A program made the translations under genes and the position numbers. Shown in pieces: positions 45,548 to 57,944 of a stretch of DNA of 64,000 nucleotides. The number at the start of each line of letters is the position of its first letter. Within the stretch, counting starts at the first letter, position 1. This stretch comes from Bostrychus sinensis (Eukaryota > Chordata > Actinopteri > Gobiiformes > Eleotridae): positions 14,771,908-14,835,907 of the forward strand of contig CM036256.1 in NCBI GenBank assembly GCA_020698575.1, in the 5' to 3' direction. The notes beneath the pieces are model-generated. The model was not told the DNA's origin. It saw nothing but the letters and a program-made list of their open reading frames with translations, and made no database searches.

Positions 45548-47067
45548 CTGGTAAGTTTCACATGTCTGAGATCAAAGGTCACATGACCATAAGTGTTTAT
45601 TTCCTAAGTTACACCTGGAGAGGAGCTCAGCCTCTGCCTTAAGGGCCTTTCTCACTGTATGCAGCGAGCATGGCGGCAAATTCCATTGTATGTAAAAGTG
45701 CAGAGCTACAGAGTTGAGTATGGCATAATATTTGTGTCACCGCCGTGTGCACAGAGGGCCAGAGAGCGTGCAGTGTGACAGGTCGCAAACACATACTTTA
45801 TCATTTGAAAAGAGAATAATAATTCGAGCACACAAACCTTTGTTCCGTGAGCACTCAACTCTGCCTACACGCTCGCTCAAAGTCTACCTAGGTGCGCGAA
45901 TACGTGGATGCCCGTTCGCGCAATGTCTTTGCTCGCACAACAACTCATTTCTGCTTGCAACTCTGGTTCCGCACTCGCTCAAGGTGGCACGGGGCAAACT
46001 ACGATTGTAGCGAGCAGGACAGCCAATCACAGACTGGGATTCAGAAATGTTTCTGATTGACTGTCTTATATCCAATCATTTACATTTATATCAAATAAAG
46101 TGGACAACAGTGGGAACGCCCACCAAATGTCACTTCCGATCCCCTGTGGGAGAAAACAGACCACTCACAACAATGCACAAGAGTTACTCTGTCACCTTCT
46201 TTATAACAAATACACAAACAAGTGCTGGATATACATTTTATATTTTACATAAAAAAGACATGGAGACATACAGGAGGACACAGTGGTCCAGCAGTCCACA
46301 TTTGTCCCTAAAATACCATCACTGTCTGACGTTAGCTGCCTACAACATGCTAATCTAATCAAGTTGCATCATAATAGAACTGTCTCTAATATAAAGACAT
46401 GAGTTTAATTCATCATATTTATTGTAAACTAAAATGTGCCGCTGTACATTTGTTAAGGCTTGGTTGACTCACGGCTTGACTGCTGACTGACGCACAGCAT
46501 TAGCGCGGCTCATTCGATGGCGATAGCATTAACGTTAGCATTAACATTAGCTCGGCAGCTGTTTGAGCTCTGACCAGACTCGTTTATGAAGCAGCTAAGC
46601 CCCATCTCCTATATTTACACTAACTCCAGGTAGAAGTCAGGCCATAAGCCACGCTTTTCTTTTATGGCACAGCTCTCAGACAGAAAAGTATATTTAGAGA
46701 TGTCACATCGGACCATTCAGTTGGATTGTTCTGCCAGTCTTTTAATATACGGAACATTTAATTTTCTAATGTGGTTTTGTAATCAAGTCATAACAACATT
46801 AAAAGCTCAGTGTAAGACAGAACTTGTTTTTAAAATACCTTAATTTGCAAATAATCCCCCAGAAAATAGTTTGAAAAGAATGAAAAAGTTGTGTTACCGA
46901 GTGGGTGAAACAGGAGTATTTTGTGGGGGATTATTTGCATATGTTATTATATTTTTCTGTCTTGAGTTTAACCCTGAGTCAGATTGTGATCATGCATTCA
47001 CCATGAGACACATGTATTTAACCTCTCTCACATGCTCCCATGCCACGCCTCGCATTTCTCATCACTT

Positions 47068-47285
47068 TCTGTCAACGCGAGCAACACGAACGTGAAAGAT
47101 TCCATGTTTGGGGTGACTTATTTTCACTCATCACATCAGGAGTAGCCTACCTCTTCACTCACTTCCTGCCCTGATCCGCCTCTCTCTGCCCCGCTCTGTG
47201 TTGCCGTGCTGTCACGTGACTCAGCAGCACACAGCAGCCTGCAGGGAGCAGAGTGGCTTGGGTCTGTTCGGTTAAAACAGCCAAC
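47068..47285 (+). repeat. diverged direct repeat B
   Basis: Partner of the repeat at 43598-43800, in the same orientation about 3.47 kb away. The pair brackets the kinase pseudogene and the 306-bp element. Confidence 0.7.
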
Positions 47286-48307
47286 GCGCTAACCCTAAAC
47301 AAACTAAAGACAGGAGGGCTTCAGAAGTGTCCCAGGCTCTGCTTAGGCCTGTGGCAGTGTGCAGTGTGGGACAGGGGGACATGGGTCTATCAAGCTCCAG
47401 CATGGGATGGATAAACTGGCCCTATAGTGGATCATGTGCACAAGGTCAACTGAAAACCACTGCAAGACACGAGAGAGGGACAGACTCAGAGCACTGTAGA
47501 GCTGGACAAATAAATAAATAAAGCATTTTAAAACATTACTAATTGTCATGTTATAAAAGATATGTTCAAATTTTGTTTGGTTAAATAAATTTACTTATTA
47601 TATACATTTATTATTTAATAATGACCTAATATATAGCTCCACCCCCACAAAAAACTTCATGCCAAGCCTGGACCAAAACTTGAGAGCCCTGGTAATATAG
47701 TAATAAGCCAAACAACGCTAACATTAATGTGTTAGCATGGCATCTTCTTTGCTTGAGCTTCAGCTTACAAGTTAATTCAAGATTTTTCTGCCTGGCGTTT
47801 CTTTCTGTTGAGCCCATTGGTTGAGCCGGTACCCCTGTCCTCATTTCTCAGAGTTGAAGTCAAATTCACATTCTCTTATAAGTCCTCTAACTCAGATATT
47901 TATTTGGTAAAAACTGGTGAGTCTAACATTTCTTGTTTATGAAAGTTAGTTGATGCACATATCGTATCCATGTCTATTCTTTGGTTGTTTACTGTAGACC
48001 TAATTCAGGTTAGCCGATGATGGAGCACACCTGTCCTCACTGTCAGAGAGTAGGCAAAGATAAATAAAAAGTTAATATTTTTAATAACTTATTTCCTATT
48101 TTTAAATCTTGCTAAATGGCATTTTTAAATGTAGTAAATTTAAAATTTACACAACATAATACAAATTTGCAGAATTTAAATGAAGTTGTTAGTATTTGTA
48201 TTTTAATAATTTGTTATTTGGATTTTATTGAATCCAATACATTTAGTAGTAGGAAATAAGCCCAAAAAGCCCCGCGATCATTTGGAGCCTTTTCCTATGG
48301 CCCTCAC

Positions 48308-48394
48308 CAGTCATGTATTCAGAGCTGAAAGCAGGCAATCCTGGAGGGTCCTGACGTCCCCCTGTGGACATCATTGAGGACATCATTCCTGGAC
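48308..48394 (-). CDS. map4: map4 cassette exon 2, Met/Gly/Ser-rich
   Basis: 87 bp, 29 codons, phase 1 at both ends. The acceptor is CTCTCTTTTAG at 48395-48396 and the donor G|GTGAGG below 48308. The split glycine codon joins exon 1 in frame. It starts GPGMMSSMMSTGG and ends SSEYMTG. No known motif is present; it belongs to the low-complexity start of the projection domain. Because it is symmetric it can be skipped without a frameshift. Confidence 0.82.
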
Positions 48395-48938
48395 CTAAAA
48401 GAGAGCACAAGATATTATCAACAATCCAAGACACAATTTATAACTTAAGAAACTCTTGTGGAAAACAACTACCATATACTATATAATGTAACAAGACAGG
48501 TAAGAGATTTTTAATTAAACCTCAGTAGGCCTATATTGTCTTAATATCATAGGTATAGGTAGACAACATAATTTTGTACATAAATTCAGTCATAAAACCT
48601 GACGACTTTTTTACATTGCATTAACCTGCACTTGTCTATTTGCATCTGTCTGTCAGTCTGAGTATCTGCATCCCCAGAACAGCCTCAGAAAATCTTTTGA
48701 CAGTAAAACATCCAGACACAACACGCCACTGCCAGGCTGTCACCATGGCAACAGAAAAAAAGAGGACGACATCATCTGTGTTTCCCAAGGCAACGCTGGC
48801 ACCAGCTGATCAGACTTTAGGGATCAATGGACATGTGCCAGCCATGCTCAGGGTTTACAAACACTGATAAATAAAAACATCTGATACTAAATACTCAAAT
48901 ATGTTGGCACTAAAATTGTAGTTTAGAGTAATCTAGCT

Positions 48939-49298
48939 CAGTGGTTCTCAAACTATGGTATAGGTTACAGATCCATAGGTTTATATCCAAGTTTAGTCCT
49001 GGGTTCAATCCTTGATTTGTCCTGTTTTAGTCTGGACCTATTTAGACCCAGTTTAGTCCGGTTTGCAGGCCTTTTTGATCTAAAGTTGAGTCCTTGTCCG
49101 TTTATTCCTGGTTTAGTCACACTGTTTTGTTTTGGTTTTGGCACAATTTAATCATGCATTGTATTACCATGCTTAACCTTAAATTACAATTTTATCTTAG
49201 ACTCAGATTACTCCTTATTTTGGCCCATTTTAGAGGGTACTTGGAAAGCCAAATATTTTCAGTGGGCGTACTCGGAGTGAAAAGTTTGAGAACCACTG
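48939..49298. mobile_element. hAT-type MITE
   Basis: 360 bp. It starts CAGTGGTTCTCAAACTATGG and ends AAGTTTGAGAACCACTG, the classic hAT terminal inverted repeat. The flanking octamers ATCTAGCT (48931-48938) and ATCAAGAT (49299-49306) agree at 6 of 8 positions, a decayed 8-bp target duplication. Confidence 0.85.
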
Positions 49299-52249
49299 AT
49301 CAAGATGTTTTATGTGCAATCATCTGGTTGCAGGATACGCTCTGCACCTTTTGTTGTAGCGCTGAGTGTTCCATAGTAGGCCTGCATAATACTCTAAATT
49401 AAACACAATAGAAGTTAATGTTCAAGCTATTAATGTTATATGAGCAAAAGTACTTCAATATCAAAAGAATAAATGGTCTTATATCAATACATACTTTAAA
49501 ATACTTTTGCCTGTGACAGTGAAACATGTTTCTTAATAAAAGCTCACGTGGTTTACTAAATTGATTCTATAAGTGTATTCAGGGGAATCAAGGTCATTTA
49601 TTTTTAGTGCAGTGTATATATGAGTGTAATAGTGAATGTTATAAATAATTAAGACTTGTGCATTTACTGCGACTTGGTGCAGTGAGATTTCCCAAGATTA
49701 CTGGTGTTGTATACCGAGCCAAAGACAAAGCAGTATGCATTTCTTCTTCTTTCACTTTTGTCTGCTTTTCAACCAAAATGCTTGAATTTAGGTCTTGATA
49801 AGAACAAAATATTTCCTTTCCCCAAAACACTCACACAGTACAGTGCATTAAGCAGACAAACTTAGGACAGCAGCCAGTATCAAGCCTTGAGGTAGTTTCT
49901 GCACCAGTGCCTCCAAACCCCCTTAAACTTTATTTCAAGGACAAACACATCAAATTATTCAACACCACAGACATGGCTTAAGGTTTCAACACAAATTCAC
50001 AGTTTTTGCAAGTTTTGAAATGCCTGGAGGCAACTTAGTGGTCAATACAAAACATCGCCAAGTAGCTAGCTTAGTGTATTTTTGGTATAAAGTGAATATA
50101 TTTATAGATTTACCAAAACTACACTTATATTTTAGTGCTTTACACATGCAAGCAGAAGAGTATGGCAGCTCATTATAATTGCATCATAATTTTTCACCAA
50201 CAGTCTTAAAACAAAATTAACATTACTGAACAATATTCACAAAATATATGTTTTTGAAATGATAAGCAAGATCCTCAAACCATGTTATTACATTTGTAAA
50301 CTAGATAGGAAAAATATAATACTATTTGTGTCACAACTAGGGGTGTGCATTTATTCAGATTTTAATTGTGCTTACAATTTTGGCTCCCAACAATTACAAA
50401 ATCTACATAATCAAGTAAAAACTATTAATTAAATTGGACTGTGTGTGTGAAAGTATGTTTATTTACTCAAATGCTAATGGAGCTAACACTAGCCCGCTGT
50501 TTAGGGGTAAAAGTGAAAGTTAAAATTGAATATGTGTCCTTGTGCTGTGAAAGATGAACTTTACAACGCTGTCAAATCTGCATGCACACTCGTCTTTGTC
50601 CAAAACATTGTACATGAATAATCATTTTAAATCATCATGAGTATGATTATTTTCATAATCAAGCAGCCTTAGTCACAACAAATGTTGTCATTGGTGCCCC
50701 CATACTTAGACTTTAAATGATATGGGAATTGTTGATACACTTACTTAGGTTAACAGACCACTAACCACTGCCCACAAGCTGCAACACCCCTTCTGGTAAC
50801 TTGGCGAACTTTTTAATTCAAGGGTCAAAGTGCATGTTGTGCTATGAGACTCACTTAAATGCATTTGTGATGAGCACCATATAGAGAAGAAGTAGAGGAA
50901 ATACCCAGCACTGCTCACTCAAAGATGGCCGCCTTCACATGACGCCTGGCAGCTGCTGGACTAACCTGCGCCTACTATTTATAGATCAACATGAGTCAGT
51001 TGAGTCAGTCACAAGGTCAATTTCAAAATCTTCTCCTGGACTCATGATGAACACAGAAATATTCTTACAGTTTGTTGATCTTATTTGAATAATTCCAGTC
51101 ACACTGTTACCCTAAAGTTGCAGTTTCCTATTCCTAATAATTAAATTATTGTTACTATATAGCTAGAGTCATCAAACACTTCATGCTAAAACAAGGAATA
51201 ATTCAGTCACAAAGAATCAGCATATTTTAATTGCATTAAAGAATTTATGGCTGTTACTATTCATAACTGAAAGTGATACAAGTCATATGAACCAATCAGT
51301 GATACGTCTTGTTCAGAAAAAGATGTTTCTATAAAGTAATCATATGTTAAGGTGTGTGGGCACAGTAGCCACAAAAGCCCTTATATCCCACAAAAGTAAT
51401 AAATAACTTAAAACAAATTTGTTCCTGGACTGACCCCTTGTGGGCAAACCAACACTGTCTAAAACACATCCTCCTTGGCTGGATTCTTTGATTTATGTAC
51501 TAGTATGAGAGGAAACTTCTGTTGGGACATGCACTGTAACATTTTCATCCCTAACCTTAAATATATATTTGGGAATAATCCGTCTTTTCATCTATGAGTG
51601 AGTGACACAGAAGGACACTTAAGAATGCCACATCATCACTTCAGCGTGTCTGGAGTCCAAACCGGGCTTAAAACTTGACACTGTGTTTCAGTTGTGCCAC
51701 CGTCATCAGTCTGAGCTGTATTTCAGAAGTGCTGTTAAAGCTCCACTTGCTTACATATCTCTCTCTCTTTTACACATCTGCTTAGCCTAGCACACATACA
51801 TGTCTAAAGCATTGGCAGTGACAGTTAAGGTGTGTGCGTGAGTGCTGCAGTCACATGTCTCTGCGGCGTCCTGGAGCCAGCTCACACACCCCCAGAGGCC
51901 CATGCACCACAGAGTCACTGTCTTACATACAGAGCACCTGAATATGCACTATCCCATCTCCTTTCCTCTCTGTGTCTCGTTTATCACTATCACGCATACA
52001 GTAACAGCACCGGCAATGCAGCGAGGAGTTCACACAGCTCAGCAAATGCTATTGGGTTCACATTCCTAGAAACACTGACACAACTTTGGACGGACATTAT
52101 CCACAGTATTGCAGTTTAAAAATGCTTGTATTCAAGAAAAAATGGCACTAATTAAAGAGAATGTTATTGTAAACATAATTTTAAACAGTAAAAATTAAAA
52201 GAATTATATATAGTCATATGTATGGTATTTTTCTTGGCCTGCCACATCT

Positions 52250-52650
52250 GGCCTTAACATCAACCTTGCCTGTGTCCTTCCATTTCCTGATTACCACCTT
52301 AAATACCTTTTCTCATTATCGAATGCAGCTGTCTATGAAGTTCAAGTTCAAGGCTTAACTAATTAACCTAACAAGTTTTGTGTTGAAAATAATCAATTTT
52401 GAGAAATTACATCATCAAACTTATAAGGGTGCCCAAATATTTGCATTAACATTTTTTTCATATTTCATTTAATTTCATACACCTAAATACTGCTACACTA
52501 AAAATTGTTGTTAGGTAAACATCCTAGAACTCAGATGTCACTAGAAATGAATGACATACCTCTGTGATCTTTTTATTGTGAAGAGAGTCAATTATTATGC
52601 AACCTCATAGGGGTGCCCAAACTTTTACATGACTGCATATCATACACTTT
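52250..52650. repeat. GGGTGCCCAAA-type DNA-transposon remnant
   Basis: It contains AAGGGTGCCCAAATATTTGC at about 52425 and AGGGGTGCCCAAACTTTTAC at about 52608, ending GACTGCATAT. It resembles a Tc1/mariner-type fish repeat; only one terminus is clear. Confidence 0.5.
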
Positions 52651-52929
52651 ATTAAAATTCATAGTTATAGGTGAGCTTTATATTTTGTTGGAGAGTCAGG
52701 AGACAGCTCATCAATATCATGTGACAGCAATTTCGGTATTGATATTGTGACATTTTAATGTCGTGATAACCCAGTTATGAAACAAGTTATTGTCCTATAC
52801 CCAAGTTTGAACATAACAAGATTTGGGGTTTGTATTCAATTGCAGTAAGTTTCACTGCATTTAAGAGGACTCCTTTCTGAATTAATATAAAAACTAGAAG
52901 CTCTCAGAGATCTTACTGACCTCTTGTGG

Positions 52930-52998
52930 CTGGAGTTAGTATCTTAGTAGAAAGAGTTGGCTGGAGTTAGTATCTTTCTACTAAGATACTAACTCCAG
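52930..52998. repeat. perfect 25-bp inverted repeat (hairpin)
   Basis: The arms 52930-52954 and 52974-52998 are exact complements (CTGGAGTTAGTATCTTAGTA...), with a 19-base loop. GGCTGGAGTTAGTATCTT also occurs twice in direct order (52928 and 52959). Confidence 0.95.
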
Positions 52999-53199
52999 TA
53001 ACTCTCTGTCTCTCCAGTAACTCTCTAACTCTCCAGTTAAACAATCATGGGGAAAAACATATTGCAGACCGATCCAAAAATGAAAATCTTAACATTAGAT
53101 TAAGTTATGTTGCTAACACACAAACCAATGCCAAAGGAAAAAATGGTATCAGCATGTCCTACAAGATAAATCCAGTTGATTACCAGTGATTTTTTTTTT

Positions 53200-53350
53200 T
53201 TTCTTTTTGGCTTCTCTCGCCACAGCAAGTCAACTGCATCCTAGCATGTAGTGATTTGCATATTGATCTGGCATAGTTTTTACACCAGATGCAACCCTGG
53301 GCTTGGGACTAGGTTAAAGAGTACACTGACTTAGGTTAAATATCCAGTTG
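53200..53350 (-). repeat. non-LTR retrotransposon tail fragment
   Basis: CTTTTTGGCTTCTCTCGCCA, CACAGCAAGTCAACTGCATC and TTTTTACACCAGATGC match the tail fragments elsewhere in the window. Confidence 0.55.
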
Positions 53351-53897
53351 GATTAGATTAAATATCCAGTTTCCTCTGCAGTATACAGTGTAAGGCTACT
53401 TGTTACTACACATACATACACAACATAGCTCAGTTAACACTCACATGCAACACTATTTTAAAATTTAAATTAGCATGCTTGGGCTTTCTGATATGCAAAT
53501 CTGAAAAGCCCCATGGTAAAACATCTGCTCCACAGTATCACACAATCCTCCCATATGGCCTGTACAAAATGTGGCCTACAGTTCTGTATCCACCATTACA
53601 AAGTACCTCTCTCCTACGCAGCCTGAAGTCACGGCTCTGCGTTTGTGGATCATAAGCATATCATCAGAGTTGGACAAGTCAGACACGATGAGATGACAGG
53701 CACACGCTGTTCCATGAGAGAGTAAAAATACAAGTCTCGGATATGCCATCAGTAATTAGGAATAGAGATATCAAACCAATCAACACCATCTGCCAGTATA
53801 GGGTGAGTGCCTTGCTGTCAAAGCCTGTTAATAAGCCTTACATTATATAGTATGGCCTCTTGTATAGCTTATAATGTGAACCGAAATGTGGCACGGA

Positions 53898-54200
53898 GGA
53901 AAAGACAGGAGGCAGAGCTGGAGGTAGCAGTGCTAAAGATGTTGAGGTTCTCTCTGGGAGTGACGAGGAAGTATAGGATTAGAAATGAGTACATCAGAGG
54001 TACAGCTTATGTGAGATGTTTTGGAGGTAGAGTGAGAGGCCAGACTAGGATGGTTTAGACATTTACAGAGGATAGTGAATATAGAGGCCTAGGGGAAGAC
54101 CAAAGAGGAGATTTATGGATGTAGTGAAAGAGAAATTGAAGTTAGTTGGTGTGAGAAAAGAGGATGCAGAGGATAGGAAGCATCTGTATCGGTTGAAAAA
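53898..54200 (+). pseudogene. LINE reverse-transcriptase ORF 3' fragment
   Basis: The plus strand encodes RKRQEAELEVAVLKMLRFSL, then GVTRKYRIRNEYIRG and RVRGQTRMV before a stop. Later parts in other frames continue the family pattern (SEYRGLGEDQRGDLWM). This is the C-terminal region of a fish non-LTR retrotransposon polyprotein; RTE-like is my best guess. Broken by stops and frameshifts and heavily 5'-truncated. 33821-33940 is a further copy of its end. Confidence 0.7.
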
Positions 54201-55514
54201 TTAGGGTAATTGCTTTGAGGCTTCTGTAGACAGTAGCTTGAGTGTGAGCAGTGATAAATCCTGATTGACAGAATGTTTTCTGTTTGACATTGATCTAATA
54301 CCAGACAGGCACAACACTATAAGCTGCATTCATCTAGACTTAGGCTTAAGTTGCACCTACTTGACGATTTTCTCTTGATCCTCCATGACAAACTCTTGGA
54401 CAATCAAAGCTGAAAAATCTATTTTACAGAGACAAACATTTTTACTAAGGCATCATTTCTTCATGCCACTAATCATGTCTGAACGACGTACCCTTCTTAC
54501 GGTTTTACAACTCCCTTTAGCCCTGCGTGGTTGCCACAATAACATGCAACTCCCTGCACACAATGCCACAAGCTAAGTGTGTGTGCTGTAGGGCAGTAGT
54601 AAAGGCCAGCACAGCAGGGCCTCGGCTGACATAGCGTTACAATGATGGTGGACTGTGAACAGCTAGAATAATTGACTGGGGGTTTTCTGTCTACTACTGT
54701 AGTGCTCTATGCATCTATTCAGACTGTCAAAGCCTCATTAATGGTTTCATTAGAAGCACTTTTTACAGTTTTCGCACAAGAGGAAGAGAGCAGAGTAACT
54801 GTGAACAATAGTGTGGTAGACCAAAGTAATCCTTCCAGCTCTCTTAGGGTTATTAAAATTGAAGTATTTCTCTATAGGATAATCCATGTCTTTGTATAGG
54901 TCCTTTGTGTGTGCCCCATTTAATACTCTAGTCATTGTCTATCTCTTACCCCTTTTTTTTATTAATAAGGAAAATGCAAAAAATAGTCAAAAAAAAACAA
55001 AACTAAAAAGAACACAAGGTCAATAAAACAGAATAAAACCATGATTTAAATGACCAAAATAGCATTAAATCTATACCAAAACAACCAAAGAATACTAAAC
55101 CAGGCTAGATAGTTGGGTCACTATTCTTATGATCTTTTGAAATATGGGTCCCATGTAGGGATGGGACAGTATGAGATTCTGACAGTATGATAACTTTGAC
55201 CTAAAGCATCAAGGTAGCAGTGCTGTTAAAGCTTAAAAATGTATTTATTTATTTTCAAATGCTTAAAGGAAACTTAATGTCTTAACGACTTAATGAATAC
55301 AACTTTATTTTAAATATCATAAAATCATTATAAAAAAAAAAATGACTTAGTGACTTCCGTTGCATTTTCAGCCTGACATTCTAATAGCACAGTAAAGCAA
55401 GAAACAGTTTTTTGTCCCATATTTAATCCCAAGGAAGAAAGTTTGTTTAACACAGTCCTAAATAATTACAGTCAAATACAGATAATGTTTAAAATGCTGT
55501 TGTTGCTAACTCAC

Positions 55515-55714
55515 CGGTCTTGGGGTCCTTTCCGTCCAGTAAAGGTCGGTAGTCACTTTTGGATACTGTCTCTCCAACCTTGTCGTCGAAGGGTTCTTTC
55601 TCCAGGGTGGACATGAAGTCTCTCTTGAGCAGGGCCTCAGCAGGAGCCCCACCTGGGACCCCCCCTCCACCCCCTCCCAGAGCATCTCGCAGGCTCAGGT
55701 CCATAGCTTTGTAC
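55515..55714 (-). CDS. map4: map4 first coding exon (MAP4 N-terminus)
   Basis: The acceptor is TTTTTCTATAG at 55715-55716 and the donor is G|GTGAGT below 55515. Ten bases of 5' UTR precede the ATG at 55704, so a separate non-coding leader exon must lie upstream. It encodes 63 residues plus one base: MDLSLRDAL, a Gly6 run, a Pro/Ala/Gly linker, then LLKRDFMSTLEKEPFDD, VGETVSKSDY and RPLLDGKDPKT. The KRDF...FDDKVGET...DY.PLLD pattern is the signature of the MAP4 N-terminus. The glycine run looks like a lineage-specific insertion. The open frame runs on upstream (from 55779), but that part is intron. Confidence 0.93.
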
Positions 55715-56029
55715 CTATAGAAAAAGAGAGAAAGACAGAGTGATGTATTAATATTTGGTTTATTTATTACATATTTCACATATATCTCTCATAGCGTATG
55801 TGTATGTACAGTGTATATATGTATGTATGACAATTATCTTACATTACTTATCCTCTACTACCATATTTCCAGTAAGAAGTACTGTAACAACTGACTTTTA
55901 TTCCACACCTGTTCAAACATTGCACTAAAACATGGAATTTAATATGCAGATTATTATACATACAAACATTTAAAGTCGGATTGTAATAATAACAAGCGTA
56001 ATGCAACTAGTCAAGTGGTTTTCCCATCA

Positions 56030-56590
56030 TTATAATGGTGGAATGTAGCAAAGTAAAAGTACTTAGTTACTTAAGTGCAATTTTCATGTATCTGTACTTT
56101 ACATAAGTAGATTTTACAAGGGGTATGTTTACTTTTACTTCACTACATTTTAGAGCAAGTACCTGTACTTTTTACTCAACTACATTCATAAATCAGTTAC
56201 AAAGTACAAAGTATTTTAAGTTTTGGTTTAAAATAAAAATTACCATGCTGTCATTGTAGTTATGCAGTAAAGATGCTTTAAAGTAGTACACAGAAACATC
56301 AAAATAATAAAGAGAGAAGACATCACTGTCGTATTCTACTACACAGGTTTGTTCATTTCCTCACTATAATCTGTACAATTCATTATGATCCCTCACATTT
56401 AACACATTCATTAGTTGTCGAATATGTGCAAAATACTTTTACTTTTTTACTCGCAAGTACATTTGAAAGTGAGTGCTATAATACTTTTACTTAAGTAGAA
56501 ATTTTCATGTGCTACTTTTACTTTAGTTAAATTTTACTGCTTTATCTGTACTTTTACTTAAGTAAAGAAATCCAGTACTTCCTCCATCAC
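56030..56590. repeat. ACTTAAGTAA-rich interspersed repeat
   Basis: It starts AGTAAAAGTACTTAGTTACT and ends GTAAAGAAATCCAGTACTTC, CTCCATCAC, with many TACTTTTACT blocks between. It resembles the 9953-10399 repeat and is common in teleost introns. Confidence 0.6.
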
Positions 56591-57404
56591 TGCTTTTAAG
56601 TAACATTATGCTGTTTTTCATGGCAGCGTTACATTCATTGTTGACATTTATTCTTGTTTAAAATTGTGTATTGTGTTGTTTTTGTTTTTACTTTACACAC
56701 TGCCTGTAGTAACACTGAACCCAATCAACTGTGGTCCCACCACAACCTTCCACAAAGCCGGCGTCCCAACATTTTGACAGCGTGACCCCTCAACAAACCC
56801 TTCCTTCTCTGGGCCTTTCTTTGTGTTTCTGTTTACGCCATCGTCCAAGTTCCCAATGAACAAGCTGCCATTGTCTCACAACTCTCTGAACAACACACAA
56901 ACCAACACACACACACAAGCGCAGAGCATGGAGAGGAGCCAGACTCAGGACGTACAGTAAGGAGGAGTTAGTGAGACTGTAGCTCACTGTACACAGAAAT
57001 ATAGCACTTGCTCACACAACACTCAGCAATTTCATTTTCCTAACACAACATCCAAAACAGTGCTTCCTCATCACCATTTAATTATTCATTCAGCTTTGTT
57101 TATCACTCCAAGTGTAAGATTCATAAGCCATTGTCATCAAAAATGTTCTTTGTTTGAATATTAGTTTCCACTATTAATTGGCAACAACTATTTTACTTAT
57201 TCTATCTACAATGTCTTTAGCTTATACACTTTTCAGATTGGGTCCTGAATGGTAGATAAATCCTCTTTACATGAGGAAGTTGTAACTACATACCAGCAGC
57301 ACGTTTCTCGGTCTGGTAAAAATATTATGTAATGCGTATTTGTGACTGCAAGTACAAAAAGTCAGTGGGTTCATAGTGTGTTCAAAGTGAGGCAATTCAG
57401 ACTG

Positions 57405-57705
57405 TTCATTCATTCATCTTCTTCCGCTTATTCCTGTTAGGGTTCACGGGTGACGAGAACATAGCCCAGCAGCAATTATGGGCCTTAGGCGGGGTACACA
57501 ACCTGGCCGGGACAGCTGGGCAGTTAGTCGCAGGGGCTGACACAGAGACAGTCAAAACTATTCACTCTCACATTCATGGGCACTAGGGGCAATTTAGAGT
57601 CACCAGTTCACCCTAATACATGCATAAGAAGCTGGAGAGAACCTGCAGTAAGACAGGGAGGACATGCAGACTCCACCCAGAGAGACTGTGTGACCGCCGG
57701 CCTGT
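57405..57705 (+). repeat. L2-type retrotransposon 3' tail, copy 3
   Basis: It starts TTCATTCATTCATCTTCTTC, then GGCGGGGTACACAACCTGG, CTGACACAGAGACAG, GGCAATTTAGAGTCACCAG and GACATGCAGACTCCACCCAG. All three copies in the window have the same orientation. Confidence 0.7.
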
Positions 57706-57944
57706 AAGTAGGTTGAAAGATAGTACATTCTAGACTTTTTTTTGTCTTTTTGACATGCCTTGAGTGTCCCCTCATTCATACATGGTCATGTTTCAAAAAG
57801 TGGTCATACAGTATAAAACCTCTGTGTTTATTAGTACAGAGACAGTTATAGTTAGTTTTTGATCATGTAAATTCTCTGTGATTTATTTCTTTAAAGACAA
57901 AAAATAAATAAATAAAAATAGCAATACATTTTATTAAATAAATC

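Larger units (their letters stand above)
43001..48307 (-). other. map4 intron 2, composite repeat region
   Basis: It contains, in order: direct repeat A (about 43598-43800), the HIPK-like pseudogene (44064-44745), an ACTTGAGTAA-type repeat end (44798-44895), the 306-bp TIR element (45242-45547), CpG-rich repeat-like sequence (45640-46030) and direct repeat B (about 47068-47285). 47300-48300 shows nothing. Confidence 0.6.
48395..55514 (-). other. map4 intron 1 (between coding exons 1 and 2)
   Basis: 7.1 kb. It holds the hAT-like MITE (48939-49298), a GGGTGCCCAAA-type repeat (about 52250-52650), a perfect hairpin (52930-52998), a retrotransposon tail (53200-53350) and a LINE coding fragment (53898-54200). 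49310-52240 and 54210-55510 show nothing recognisable. Confidence 0.6.
436..55714 (-). other. map4: map4 gene model (microtubule-associated protein 4), 17 exons seen
   Basis: Overall model of the main gene. MAP4 is a cytoplasmic protein that binds and stabilises microtubules through C-terminal repeats, with a long acidic-to-basic projection domain. Assignment rests on the N-terminus (LSLRDAL, then LLKRDFMSTLEKE, FDDKVGET and YRPLLD), which fits MAP4 rather than tau or MAP2, and on four tau-family repeats. Coding exons, each with AG/GT borders on the minus strand, high to low: 55704-55515, 48394-48308, 43000-42923, 41445-41245, 38376-37243, 28840-27415 (start uncertain), 19234-18903, 17947-17756, 16951-16867, 16131-16072, 15200-14959, 10887-10828, 7775-7683, 6721-6640, 6546-6437, 5359-5167, then 4380-4376. 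Phases agree at every junction. The 5' UTR exon upstream of 55714 was not found. Teleosts may carry map4 and map4l, and I cannot tell which this is. Confidence 0.9.
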
